From Cellulomonas sp. NTE-D12 (lineage in GTDB: Bacteria; Actinomycetota; Actinomycetes; Actinomycetales; Cellulomonadaceae), in NCBI RefSeq assembly GCF_027923705.1, contig NZ_AP026442.1, positions 2,852,001-2,916,000 on the forward strand: 64,000 bases of DNA, given 5' to 3'. This document shows, piece after piece, positions 52,950 to 60,796 of the stretch (position 1 is its first letter; each line of letters begins with the position of its first letter). The translations under genes and the position numbers were made by a program. Below the pieces are notes generated by a model. The model saw only the letters and a program-made list of their open reading frames with translations, made no database searches and was not told the origin of the DNA.

Positions 52950-53246
52950 ATGGCCGAGATCTCGCGCTTGCCCGGTCCGGTGATGGACCTGTGGGAGTGG
53001 CAGTTCCAGGGAGCGTGCCGCGACGCCGACGAGAACCTCTTCTTCCACCCTGAGGGCGAGCGTGGCGCCGCCCGCCGCCGGCGTGCCGAGGCGGCCAAGG
53101 CGATCTGCGCCACGTGCCCGGTGATCAAGGAGTGCCGCGAGCAGTCGCTCGCCGTGCGCGAGCCCTACGGCGTGTGGGGCGGCCTGTCCGAGGACGAGCG
53201 GGCCGCTGTGCTGGCCGAGCGGGCGAGCCACCGGCACGTGGGCTGA
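52950..53246 (+). CDS. whiD: WhiB-family iron-sulfur regulator, WhiD/WhiB3 type
   Basis: 98 residues. Four cluster-binding cysteines are visible (Cys23, 53, 56, 62: GACRDAD, ICATCPV, KECRE), as is the beta-turn GVWGGLSEDER (74-84). The LPGP start, FFHPEGERG and CPVIKECRExSL...EPYGVWGG match WhiB3/WhiD better than WhiB1. Synteny with bldM, guaB and groES agrees. WhiB proteins bind a 4Fe-4S cluster and partner a sigma factor to adjust transcription with redox or development. The ribosome site GAGGAGG precedes the ATG. The C-terminus is short and basic. Confidence 0.92.
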   Translation: MAEISRLPGPVMDLWEWQFQGACRDADENLFFHPEGERGAARRRRAEAAKAICATCPVIKECREQSLAVREPYGVWGGLSEDERAAVLAERASHRHVG

Positions 53247-53294
53247 GAGAGCTCAGCGCTCCAGGGACCCCGAAAGGTTCCACGGACCCGAACG

Positions 53295-53332
53295 ACGAGG
53301 GCCCCTCTCCCGACCGGGAGAGGGGCCCTCGT
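53295..53332. terminator. Bidirectional terminator between whiD and groES
   Basis: 17-bp stem (arms 53295-53311 and 53316-53332) with a GACC loop, very strong, between the convergent ends of whiD (53246) and groES (53352). Confidence 0.8.
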
Positions 53333-53351
53333 TCATGACGGGGGGCGAGGA

Positions 53352-53645
53352 TCAGCCCACGACCGCCAGCACGTCACGCGCGGACAGGATGAGGAACTCC
53401 TCGCCCGCGTACTTCACCTCGGTGCCGCCGTACTTGGAGTAGATGACCTTGTCACCCACCGCGACGTCGAGCGGCACGCGGTTGCCCTTGTCGTCGATGC
53501 GACCCGGGCCGACGGCGAGGACCTCGCCCTCCTGCGGCTTCTCCTTGGCGCTGTCCGGGATGACCAGACCGGACGCGGTCGTGGTCTCGGCCTCGAGGGC
53601 CTTCACCACGATCCGGTCCTCGAGGGGCTTGATGGAGACCGACAC
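53352..53645 (-). CDS. groES: Co-chaperonin GroES
   Basis: 97 residues, complete. It caps GroEL during protein folding. It has IKPLEDRIVVKALEAE, the mobile-loop region TTTASGLVIPDSAKEKPQEG and the C-terminal YSKYGGTEVKY...LAVVG. GTG 53645 has an AGG ribosome site. No groEL follows: the next gene downstream is convergent whiD. The chaperonin must be encoded elsewhere. Upstream lie a perfect-spacing promoter and two CIRCE-type repeats, so HrcA control is expected. Confidence 0.97.
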   Translation of the reverse strand: MSVSIKPLEDRIVVKALEAETTTASGLVIPDSAKEKPQEGEVLAVGPGRIDDKGNRVPLDVAVGDKVIYSKYGGTEVKYAGEEFLILSARDVLAVVG

Positions 53646-53734
53646 AGCGGACCTCCCCTTCGCATGTGAGTAGTTCAGCAGGTCAGTGCCGCACCGTCAG
53701 CCGCCGTCGTCGCGGTGCCGGGACCTGGGTGCGG

Positions 53735-53761
53735 TTGGCACACTCACGGGGAGAGTGCCAG
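53735..53761 (-). promoter_or_regulatory. Second, degenerate CIRCE-like repeat
   Basis: CTGGCACTC on the minus strand facing GAGTGTGCCAA; two extra bases disturb one arm relative to the consensus. It lies downstream of the groES -10, where a bound repressor would block elongation or initiation. Confidence 0.55.
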
Positions 53762-53767
53762 CTCCTC

Positions 53768-53796
53768 ACTCTAGGAACGCCTTAGCACTCGGTCAA
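53768..53796 (-). promoter_or_regulatory. groES promoter
   Basis: Minus-strand TTGACC (53796-53791), a 17-base spacer and TAGAGT (53773-53768). The -35 hexamer lies within the central spacer of the upstream CIRCE element, and the second repeat follows the -10, so repressor and polymerase binding must exclude each other. Confidence 0.75.
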
Positions 53797-53808
53797 GGCG
53801 AGTGCCAG
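53782..53808. promoter_or_regulatory. CIRCE operator (HrcA site)
   Basis: TTAGCACTC-N9-GAGTGCCAG. The left arm is a perfect consensus arm and the right arm differs from the consensus (GAGTGCTAA) at the last bases. It overlaps the groES -35. HrcA binding here represses groES until heat or folding stress titrates the repressor. Confidence 0.88.
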
Positions 53809-53851
53809 CGACAGGCGGCGTCGCCGCCGGTCGCCGTGCGAGGATCGCCGC

Positions 53852-55105
53852 ATGGACGCCGCCAGCCTCTCGCTCCTGCTCAGCGAGCAGGGCTGGGCGT
53901 TGCTGACCGCGCTGCCACCGTACGACGAGCAGCGGGTGATGGCCCTGTCCACCCGGCTGCAGGCCGAGGGCCTGGACCCGGCACTCGTCGCCGCGGCACT
54001 GACGCAGTCACGCCTGCGCGCGCGGGCGCGCACCAAGTTCGGGGACTTCGCTGACGGGATGCTGTTCACACCGGCCGGCCTTGAGCAGGCGACCCGCCTC
54101 CCGGTGGCGGCGCACCATGCGCGGCGCTACCTCGCCGCCGGGCTGACCCGGGTGGCGGACCTGACGACCGGGATCGGCGCCGACGCGATGGCGCTGGCGG
54201 GTGTCGGCATCCAGGTGCTGGCGGTGGACCTCGACGAGGTGACCGCGGCGGTCGCGACGGTCAACCTGCGGCACTTCCCCGAGGCACAGGTGCGCCACGG
54301 CGACGGTCTGCAGCTGGACCTCGCGGCGGAGGGCGTCGACGGCGTCTACGCCGACCCGGCCCGGCGCAGCGCCGCTGGACGGCGCAGCTGGGAGCCGACG
54401 GACTGGACCCCGCCGCTGGACGCGCTGCTCGCGCTGCGCGACCGGGTGCCTGCCGTCGGCCTCAAGCTCGGACCAGGGCTCCCCCACCGGCTCGTGCCGG
54501 ACGACGCGCTCGCCCAGTGGGTGTCCGTCGACGGCGACGTCGTCGAGGTGGGTCTGTGGTTCGGCCCCCTGGCACCCGAGGGCCCGGGACGGTCCGCACT
54601 GGTGCTGCGCGACGGCCGCGCGCACACGCTGGCCGGCGGGACGGACGACGAGCGGCCGCCGGTCGGCGCCGTCGGCACCTACCTGTACGAGCCGGACGGC
54701 GCGGTGATCCGAGCCGGCCTGGTCGGCACCGTCGCGCAGGACCTGAACGGCCGGTTGCTGGACCCCACCATCGCGTACGTCACCGCCGACCGGCTGGTGC
54801 CGAGCGACGTCGCCACGACCTACCGCGTCCTGGACGACCTGCCCTTCGGCGTCAAGCGGCTGCGCACCTACCTCCGCGAGCGCGGGGTGGGTCGGCTCAC
54901 CGTCAAGAAGCGCGGCACCGCCGTGACGCCCGAGCAGCTGCGCGGGCAGCTGGACCTGCGCGGCGACGCCGAGGCCACCGTGGTGCTCACCCGCGTCGGC
55001 GGTTCGCAACGAGTGCTGCTCGTCGAGCCGGTCGCCGACCCGACCGCGGCGACCACCGGCCGGTCCGACCCTGCCGCCTCCGGCGGCGAGCCCGAGGAGC
55101 CCTGA
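53852..55105 (+). CDS. Class I SAM-dependent methyltransferase with THUMP-like C-terminus
   Basis: 417 residues. A helical N-domain (about 1-85) precedes the SAM-binding motif (RVADLTTGIGADAMALAG, near 105-122), acidic motif II (VLAVDLDEVTAAVA) and VYADPARR as motif IV. The C-terminal region (from about 310: FGVKRLRTYLRERGVGRLTVKKRG) is the THUMP-like domain of an actinobacterial family usually annotated only as methyltransferase. The substrate is unknown; RNA is plausible from the THUMP-like part. It overlaps the next gene by one base (TGATG). Confidence 0.85.
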   Translation: MDAASLSLLLSEQGWALLTALPPYDEQRVMALSTRLQAEGLDPALVAAALTQSRLRARARTKFGDFADGMLFTPAGLEQATRLPVAAHHARRYLAAGLTRVADLTTGIGADAMALAGVGIQVLAVDLDEVTAAVATVNLRHFPEAQVRHGDGLQLDLAAEGVDGVYADPARRSAAGRRSWEPTDWTPPLDALLALRDRVPAVGLKLGPGLPHRLVPDDALAQWVSVDGDVVEVGLWFGPLAPEGPGRSALVLRDGRAHTLAGGTDDERPPVGAVGTYLYEPDGAVIRAGLVGTVAQDLNGRLLDPTIAYVTADRLVPSDVATTYRVLDDLPFGVKRLRTYLRERGVGRLTVKKRGTAVTPEQLRGQLDLRGDAEATVVLTRVGGSQRVLLVEPVADPTAATTGRSDPAASGGEPEEP

Positions 55106-56253
55106 TGGCGGCACCCGTGCCCCTGCCGTTCGCCGTGTCCGAGCGGTCGACCATCGGCATCGAGTGGGAGGTCGCCCTGGTCGACGCCGACTCCGGTGAC
55201 CTGCGGCAGGCCGCCCAGACCATCCTGCAGGCGGTGCGCGCCGAGGACGGCAGCGACCACCCGAACATCAGCCAGGAGCTGCTGCTCAACACCATCGAGG
55301 TGCAGAGCGGCAAGTGCCGGACCGTCGCGGAGGCCGCCGCGGATCTCCAGGTCGCGCTGGACCAGGTGCGGCGCGTCGCCGAACCGCTGCGGATCGAGCT
55401 GATGGGCAGCGGCACGCACCCGTTCGCCCACTGGGCCACCCAGAAGGTGACCGACAAGCAGCGCTATGCCACTCTGATCGACCGCACCCAGTGGTGGGGC
55501 CGGCAGATGCTGATCTACGGCGTGCACGTGCACGTCGGCATCGAGGACCGCGCCAAGGTGCTGCCGCTGTCCCGCGCGATGCTCACCGTGTTCGGCACCA
55601 TCCAGTCGCTGTCCGCGTCATCGCCGTTCTGGGCCGGCGCCGACACGGGCTACGCCTCGAACCGCGCGCTGATCTTCCAGCAGCTGCCGACGGCCGGCCT
55701 GCCGCCCCAGTTCGACCAGTGGTCGCAGCTCGAGCAGTACGTCGGCGACATGGTGCACACCGGCGTGATCGACCAGGTGGACGAGGTGCGCTGGGACATC
55801 CGGCCCTCCCCGCGCTTCGGCACGCTCGAGATGCGCATCGCCGACGGGGCCGCGAACCTCCTCGAGGTCACGGCCATCTCGGCGCTGACGCACTGCTTCG
55901 TCGAGCACTTCTCCGAGCTGCTCGACCGCGGCGAACCCCTGCCGACCCTGCAGCCCTGGTTCGTGCAGGAGAACAAGTGGCGCTCGGCGCGCTACGGCAT
56001 GGACGCGATCCTGATCACCGACGCCGCCGGCGACGAGGAGCTGGTGACCGACTCGGTCACCCGGTGGCTGGAGGTCCTCACGCCCGTCGCCGAGCGGCTG
56101 GGCTGCCGCGCCGAGCTGGAGCAGGTCCGCACCATCCTCCGCCGCGGCGCGTCGTACCAGCGGCAGCGGGCGGTCGCGCGCCGCAACGCCGGCGACCTCG
56201 GCGCGGTGGTCCGCGCGCTGGTCGAGGAGTTCCGGGCCGGACGACCGCTGTAG
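55105..56253 (+). CDS. GCS2-family glutamate-cysteine-ligase-like carboxylate-amine ligase (YbdK type)
   Basis: 382 residues. The family motifs are present: TIGIEWEVALVDADSGDL, NTIEVQSGKCRT, GSGTHPFAHW, GVHVHVGIED and the C-terminal MRIADGAANLLEV. YbdK-type proteins have weak glutamate-cysteine ligase activity; in actinobacteria the real substrates are mostly unknown. ATG 55105 overlaps the methyltransferase stop, so the two are cotranslated. Length matches the family. Confidence 0.9.
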   Translation: MAAPVPLPFAVSERSTIGIEWEVALVDADSGDLRQAAQTILQAVRAEDGSDHPNISQELLLNTIEVQSGKCRTVAEAAADLQVALDQVRRVAEPLRIELMGSGTHPFAHWATQKVTDKQRYATLIDRTQWWGRQMLIYGVHVHVGIEDRAKVLPLSRAMLTVFGTIQSLSASSPFWAGADTGYASNRALIFQQLPTAGLPPQFDQWSQLEQYVGDMVHTGVIDQVDEVRWDIRPSPRFGTLEMRIADGAANLLEVTAISALTHCFVEHFSELLDRGEPLPTLQPWFVQENKWRSARYGMDAILITDAAGDEELVTDSVTRWLEVLTPVAERLGCRAELEQVRTILRRGASYQRQRAVARRNAGDLGAVVRALVEEFRAGRPL

Positions 56254-56295
56254 CGGTCCCGGGGTGGCGTCCCGAGCGACCCGCGCCGTCCGACG

Positions 56296-57351
56296 CTAGA
56301 CGAGCACCTGGGTCAGCGGCATGGACGAGTCGACCGGCAGGTCCAGCGACGACGCCGGCCGCCCCCGGCGCACCAGCGCGGAGCCGAGCGCCGCGATCAT
56401 CGCGCCGTTGTCCGTGCAGTACCGGATCGGCGGGATGCGCAGCGTGATGCCCGCCTCCTCGCAGCGCAGCGCGGCCATGTCGCGCAGCTGTGAGTTCGCC
56501 GAGAAGCCGCCGCCGACCACCAGCGTGTCGACGCCGTGGGCCTTGCAGGCGGCGATCGCCTTGGCGGTCAGCACGTCGGCGACCGCGGCGGCGAACGACG
56601 CGGCCACGTCGTGCAGCGGGATCTCGAGCCCGGCGTCCTCGCGCGCCTCGACCCACCGGGCCACGGCGGTCTTGAGCCCGGAGAAGGAGAAGTCGGTCGC
56701 GTGGGCGGCCTGGTCCTTCGCCGCGGTGAGGCCGCGCGGGAACCGGATCGCCTCCGGGTCGCCCTCGCGCGCCAGCCGGTCGATGTGCGGACCGCCCGGG
56801 TACGGCAGGCCGAGCAGGCGGCCGACCTTGTCGAACGCCTCCCCCGCCGCGTCGTCGAGCGTCGAGCCGAGCTCGGTCACCTCGACGGTGTCGTCGATCC
56901 GGAGCAGGGAGGAGTGGCCGCCGGAGACGACGAGCGCGAGCACCCGCTCCGGGAAAGGTCCGTCGACCAGCTCGTCGACCACAGCGTGGCCGATCACGTG
57001 GTTGACGCCGTACAGCGGACGGTCGAGCGCCACGGCGAGGGCCTTGGCGGCGGAGGCGCCGATGGTCAGGGGTCCGACGAGCCCGGGACCGGCGGTCACG
57101 GCGATCGCGTCGACCTGCTCGAGACCGACGCCGGCGGTGCCGAGCGCCCGGCGGATGGTGGGGATCATCGCCTCGAGGTGGGCCCGCGAGGCGATCTCGG
57201 GGATGATCCCGCCGAAGCGCGCGTGCTCGTCCATCGAGCTCGCGACGGAGTCCACCAGCAGCTCGTACCCGCTGACGAGGGCCACGCCCGTCTCGTCGCA
57301 GGAGGTCTCGATGCCGAGGACGAGCGGGTCGGTGGATCCAGGCAGCGGCAC
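56296..57351 (-). CDS. tsaD: tRNA N6-adenosine threonylcarbamoyltransferase
   Basis: 351 residues. Catalyses the last step of t6A37 formation on ANN-decoding tRNAs, with TsaB and TsaE. The N-terminal LVLGIETSCDETGVAL, HARFGGIIPEIASRAHLE and the metal-binding pair in NHVIGHAVVD are present. Other partners lie at 59505-60796 but in a separate operon, with three unrelated genes between. GTG 57351 is fixed by TATCCT six bases upstream. Confidence 0.97.
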   Translation of the reverse strand: MPLPGSTDPLVLGIETSCDETGVALVSGYELLVDSVASSMDEHARFGGIIPEIASRAHLEAMIPTIRRALGTAGVGLEQVDAIAVTAGPGLVGPLTIGASAAKALAVALDRPLYGVNHVIGHAVVDELVDGPFPERVLALVVSGGHSSLLRIDDTVEVTELGSTLDDAAGEAFDKVGRLLGLPYPGGPHIDRLAREGDPEAIRFPRGLTAAKDQAAHATDFSFSGLKTAVARWVEAREDAGLEIPLHDVAASFAAAVADVLTAKAIAACKAHGVDTLVVGGGFSANSQLRDMAALRCEEAGITLRIPPIRYCTDNGAMIAALGSALVRRGRPASSLDLPVDSSMPLTQVLV

Positions 57352-57357
57352 GAGGAC

Positions 57358-57363
57358 AGGATA
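57358..57363 (-). promoter_or_regulatory. -10 element of tsaD, leaderless architecture
   Basis: Minus-strand TATCCT, six bases (GTCCTC), then GTG, the same hexamer and spacing as at guaA. Confidence 0.6.
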
Positions 57364-57429
57364 GGCGAGGGCTCGGGATCCGCCCGGCTGTGGCGCAGGT
57401 CACACCCGTGGCGGGAAGCGACCCCAGCG

Positions 57430-57443
57430 GTTGAATGTTCAAC
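57430..57443. promoter_or_regulatory. MarR-type palindrome before the nitroreductase start
   Basis: GTTGAATGTTCAAC, 6-bp arms around TG, ending five bases before the GTG at 57449. TTGAAnnTTCAA-like sites are typical MarR-family operators. Its AT-rich core stands out in this GC-rich sequence. Confidence 0.55.
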
Positions 57444-57448
57444 GACTT

Positions 57449-58099
57449 GTGAGCACCGACACCACACCCCTGGACACCTCGGACCTCGACGCCGAGCTGG
57501 ACTCCGCCGGCCTCCTCGACGGAGCCACCGCCGACCTGCTGTTCCGGGCGGCCCGGACCGCCGGCGCCTTCACCGGCGACGAGGTCACGGACGCGCAGCT
57601 GCAGGCGGCCTACGACCTGGCCAAGTGGGGCCCGACGGCGATGAACGTCACCCCGCTGCGGGTGCTCGTCGTCCGCACGCCCGAGGCCCGCGCGCGCCTC
57701 GCCGCGCACATGAACGAGGGCAACCGGCAGCGCGTGCTCGACGCGCCCGTCACGCTGCTGCTCGCCGCCGACACCCGGTTCCACCAGCACCTGCCGCTGC
57801 TCGCGCCGCACCGCGCCGAGATGGTGGACACGTTCGAGGCGATGCCGCAGATGCGCGAGCAGATGGCGCGCAACAATGCGTGGCTGCAGGCCGGCTACCT
57901 GATCGTCGCCCTGCGCGCGGCGGGGCTGGCCGCGGGGCCGATGGGCGGGATGGACGCCACCGCGATCGACGACGACCTGCTCGCCGGCACCGGATGGGCG
58001 TCGCTGTTCGTCGTCAACGTCGGCCAGGCCGAGGGCGCGCAGTACCCGTTCCCGCGCGCCGCACGGCTCGACTGGGACCAGGCGACGCGCACGGTCTGA
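57449..58099 (+). CDS. Nitroreductase-family malonic semialdehyde reductase-like protein
   Basis: 216 residues from GTG 57449. FMN-dependent nitroreductase fold: LQAAYDLAKWGPTAMNVTPLRVLVVRTPEA is the family signature, followed by RVLDAPVTLLLAADTRFH and GLAAGPMGGMD. The pattern is of the RutE/HadB group, reducing malonic semialdehyde or nitro compounds; substrate specificity cannot be read from sequence. A TTG at 57431 is an alternative start but would place the palindrome inside the gene. Divergent from tsaD, regulated probably by a MarR-type protein encoded elsewhere. Confidence 0.87.
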   Translation: MSTDTTPLDTSDLDAELDSAGLLDGATADLLFRAARTAGAFTGDEVTDAQLQAAYDLAKWGPTAMNVTPLRVLVVRTPEARARLAAHMNEGNRQRVLDAPVTLLLAADTRFHQHLPLLAPHRAEMVDTFEAMPQMREQMARNNAWLQAGYLIVALRAAGLAAGPMGGMDATAIDDDLLAGTGWASLFVVNVGQAEGAQYPFPRAARLDWDQATRTV

Positions 58100-58136
58100 A
58101 GGAGCGCGGGCCGCGGACCGCGGCACGGCACCCACG

Positions 58137-58173
58137 CCTGATCGGGCCGACGTGAGCGGTCGGCCCGGTCAGG
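58137..58173. terminator. Bidirectional stem-loop
   Basis: 15-bp stem with one G-U pair (58137-58151 and 58159-58173), 7-base loop, between the convergent ends of the nitroreductase (58099) and sulfurtransferase (58178) genes. Confidence 0.7.
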
Positions 58174-58177
58174 TGCG

Positions 58178-59026
58178 TCAGGCGGTCGTCTCCCCGGAGG
58201 AGGTGGCCACCGGTCGCGACGGGTCCGACGACCACTGCGACCACGACCCCGGGTACAGGGCCGCCTCGACCCCGACCGCCGCGAGCGCCGCGACCTGGTG
58301 GGCCGCGGTCACGCCCGACCCGCAGTACACGGCAACGGGCCCGGTGACGCCGACCGCGGCGAACCGGGCGCGCAGCGCGTCGTCGTCGAGGAAGCGCCCG
58401 TCCGGCGCGAGGTTGTCGGCGGTCGGTGCGCTGCGGGCGCCGGGGATGTGGCCCGCTCGCGGGTCGACGGGCTCGACGACGCCGGCGTAGCGCTCCGCCG
58501 CGCGGGCGTCGAGCAGCGTGCCGGCCTCGGGCCAGGCCGCCGCGCCGTCCGCGTCGATCGTCGGCAGGCCGCCCGCGTGCAGCACCACGTCCCCCGGTTC
58601 CGGGAGCACCTCGCCGGCCTCCAGCGACAGGCCGGCCGCGGTCCACGCCGACAGGCCGCCGTCGAGCAGCCGGACCTGGGCGAGGCCCGCCCAGCGCAGC
58701 AGCCACCACGCCCGCGCTGCCGCGGTGCCCCCCGTGGCGTCGTAGACCACGACCGCCGCTCCGTCGCGCAGGCCCCAGCGCCGCGCCGCGGCCTCCAGGT
58801 CGGCCAGCGGCGGGAGCGGGTGCCGGCCGGCAGCCGCGCTCGGGGGCGCGGCGAGCTCGGTGTCCAGGTCGACGAAGACGGCGCCGGGCAGATGGGCCGC
58901 CAGGTACTGCTCGTGCCCGTCCGACCGGCCCAGGGCCCAGCGGACGTCCAGCAGCACGGGCGGCTCCTCGTCGGCGAGCGCCGCCGCGAGCGCCTCGGCG
59001 GTCACCAGCACGTCGGCCCTGCTCAT
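58178..59026 (-). CDS. sseA: Thiosulfate/3-mercaptopyruvate sulfurtransferase
   Basis: 282 residues, two rhodanese domains. The first is inactive-type (LLDVRWALG, VVVYDATGGTAAARAWW) and the second has the active Cys in VAVYCGSGVTAAH. Transfers sulfur from thiosulfate or mercaptopyruvate to acceptors. ATG 59026 overlaps the rimI stop (ATGA), so it is the last gene of the alr-tsaE-tsaB-rimI operon, an unusual companion for t6A genes. Whether thiosulfate or mercaptopyruvate is the donor is uncertain. Confidence 0.88.
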   Translation of the reverse strand: MSRADVLVTAEALAAALADEEPPVLLDVRWALGRSDGHEQYLAAHLPGAVFVDLDTELAAPPSAAAGRHPLPPLADLEAAARRWGLRDGAAVVVYDATGGTAAARAWWLLRWAGLAQVRLLDGGLSAWTAAGLSLEAGEVLPEPGDVVLHAGGLPTIDADGAAAWPEAGTLLDARAAERYAGVVEPVDPRAGHIPGARSAPTADNLAPDGRFLDDDALRARFAAVGVTGPVAVYCGSGVTAAHQVAALAAVGVEAALYPGSWSQWSSDPSRPVATSSGETTA

Positions 59027-59508
59027 CGCTGCTCCTCTGCCACGTGCAGCGGGAGCAGCATGGTCCAGGCGTCGATGTTGCCCGGCTGGTAGTAGGCCCG
59101 GCGGCGGCCCAGTCGCCGGAAGCCGGTCGACTCGTAGAGGTGGATCGCCGGGTCGTTGTCCACCCGCACCTCGAGCAGCACCCGCTGGGCGCCGAGCTGC
59201 CGGGCGTGGTCCACCAGCTGGTTCAGCATGGTCCGGGCGATGCCGCGGTCCTGGTGCTGGGAGTCCACCGCGATCGTCATCACCTGGGCGTCCTCGCCGT
59301 CGAACCACAGGCCCGCGTACCCGACCAGCAGCCCCGTGGTCGGCGTGACGGCGCCGATGTACCACCTGCCCTCCGTGACCAGCTCCTCCGCGAGCGACGC
59401 GGGCGACCACGCAGCCGCACCGAACAGGTCCCGCTCCAGCACTTCGAGCCGTGGCAGGTCGCTCGCGGCCAGCTCCCGCACGACGACGTCGGGCGGGACG
59501 GCGCTCAC
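59023..59508 (-). CDS. rimI: Ribosomal protein S18-alanine N-acetyltransferase
   Basis: 161 residues, GNAT fold. The acetyl-CoA loop is QHQDRGIARTMLNQLVDHAR; LLEVRVDNDPAIHLYESTGFRRLGRRRAYY is the standard RimI tail. GTG 59508 overlaps the tsaB stop (GTGA), a common tsaB-rimI-tsaD arrangement, although tsaD is displaced here. Confidence 0.92.
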   Translation of the reverse strand: MSAVPPDVVVRELAASDLPRLEVLERDLFGAAAWSPASLAEELVTEGRWYIGAVTPTTGLLVGYAGLWFDGEDAQVMTIAVDSQHQDRGIARTMLNQLVDHARQLGAQRVLLEVRVDNDPAIHLYESTGFRRLGRRRAYYQPGNIDAWTMLLPLHVAEEQR

Positions 59509-60200
59509 GTGAGGACCCGCTTGCGCACGACGGACGGTTCGGCATCCGGTCGGCGGAGGTAGAGCGGGGTGGTCGCGAGCGGCTGACCGGCGGCGTGGCG
59601 GGCCAGCGCCAGCCGGCCCAGCTCGGCGGGGTCGGGGTCGAGCAGCGCGGGGTCGTCCGGCTGCTCGTCCGTCAGCCCGAGCGCCTCGTGGTGCAGCCAC
59701 GCTCCGCGCCCGACGACCAGCGCGCCGGTGGTGCGGCCGTGCTCGACGAGGTTGGCCGGGACGGCGATGTCCGGGCCGCCGATCGGCTCCGCCGCACGGT
59801 CGGCGTCGACGCGGTACTCCGCCCAGTACACCTCCCGGCGGCGTGCGTCCGTGACCACCAGCACGCGGGCTCCGGGCTCCGCCGTCCGCGCGGCGGTCGC
59901 CGCCAGGGCGTCGACCGAGGGCACCCCCCACGCCGGGACGTCGAGCGCCAGCGCCATCGTCCGGGCCGTCACCAGCCCGACGCGCAGCCCGGTGAACGGC
60001 GCCGGGCCGGTGCCGGCCACGACCGCGGTCAGCTGCGTCCGGTCGACGCCGGCATCGGCCAGCACGTGCTGCACCATCGGTGCGAGCAGCTCGGCATGGT
60101 GCCGTTGCTCGGAGTCGGACCGGGTGGCCAGCACCGTTCCGTCGTCGGCCAGCACGGCGACGGCGACGGCGGAGGACGTGTCCAGGGCGAGGATCGGCAC
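59505..60200 (-). CDS. tsaB: tRNA t6A biosynthesis protein TsaB
   Basis: 231 residues, ASKHA fold. The N-terminus ILALDTSSAVAVAVL and the GTGPAPFTGLRVGLVTA segment are diagnostic. It is the non-catalytic partner that activates TsaD. GTG 60200, six bases after the tsaE stop. Confidence 0.93.
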   Translation of the reverse strand: MPILALDTSSAVAVAVLADDGTVLATRSDSEQRHHAELLAPMVQHVLADAGVDRTQLTAVVAGTGPAPFTGLRVGLVTARTMALALDVPAWGVPSVDALAATAARTAEPGARVLVVTDARRREVYWAEYRVDADRAAEPIGGPDIAVPANLVEHGRTTGALVVGRGAWLHHEALGLTDEQPDDPALLDPDPAELGRLALARHAAGQPLATTPLYLRRPDAEPSVVRKRVLT

Positions 60201-60205
60201 GGCGA

Positions 60206-60796
60206 TCAGCCTGCCACGACGGTCAGGACGCCGACGCGCGGGAGCGCGACACCGGCCCAGCGAGGACCCACGGCACGGACCGTGAGCACCCGCTCGCCGG
60301 CGTCCGCCGGCTCGTCCGCCGTCGGGTCCACCGCCCCGCGCGGACGCCGCAGGCTCAGCTCCAGCCGGTCCTCGGCCAGGGGCTCGACCCAGCCCTCGCC
60401 CCACTCCACCACGGTCACCGACTCGTCCAGGCTCGAGTCGAGGTCGAGCGCCTCGACCTCGTCGAGGGACCGCAGCCGGTACGCGTCCACGTGCACCAGG
60501 GCCGGCCCGACGGAGCCGTCGGGCCGCGGGACCGGCGGGTGCTCACGGGCGATGATGAACGTCGGCGAGGCGACCTGCCCACGGACGTGCAGTCCGGCGC
60601 CGATGCCCTGGGTCAGGGTCGTCTTCCCCGCGCCGAGGTCACCGGTGAGCACCACGAGGTCCCCCGGGCGCAGCACGGCCGCGAGCTCGAGCCCGTAGGC
60701 CCTGGTCGCCTCGGCGTCCGGCAGCCGCACGGAGCCGGTCGGTGCCTCACCACCCGAGCCCGGAGCCCCGGGCACACCCGCCAGCTCGCCGGTCAT
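60206..60796 (-). CDS. tsaE: tRNA t6A biosynthesis ATPase TsaE
   Basis: 196 residues. P-loop GDLGAGKTTLTQGIGAGL, ASPTFIIAREH and VHVDAYRL are the family motifs. It recycles the TsaB-TsaD complex with ATP. About 25 N-terminal residues and a 30-residue C-terminal extension exceed the usual length. ATG 60796 overlaps the alr stop. Confidence 0.93.
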   Translation of the reverse strand: MTGELAGVPGAPGSGGEAPTGSVRLPDAEATRAYGLELAAVLRPGDLVVLTGDLGAGKTTLTQGIGAGLHVRGQVASPTFIIAREHPPVPRPDGSVGPALVHVDAYRLRSLDEVEALDLDSSLDESVTVVEWGEGWVEPLAEDRLELSLRRPRGAVDPTADEPADAGERVLTVRAVGPRWAGVALPRVGVLTVVAG

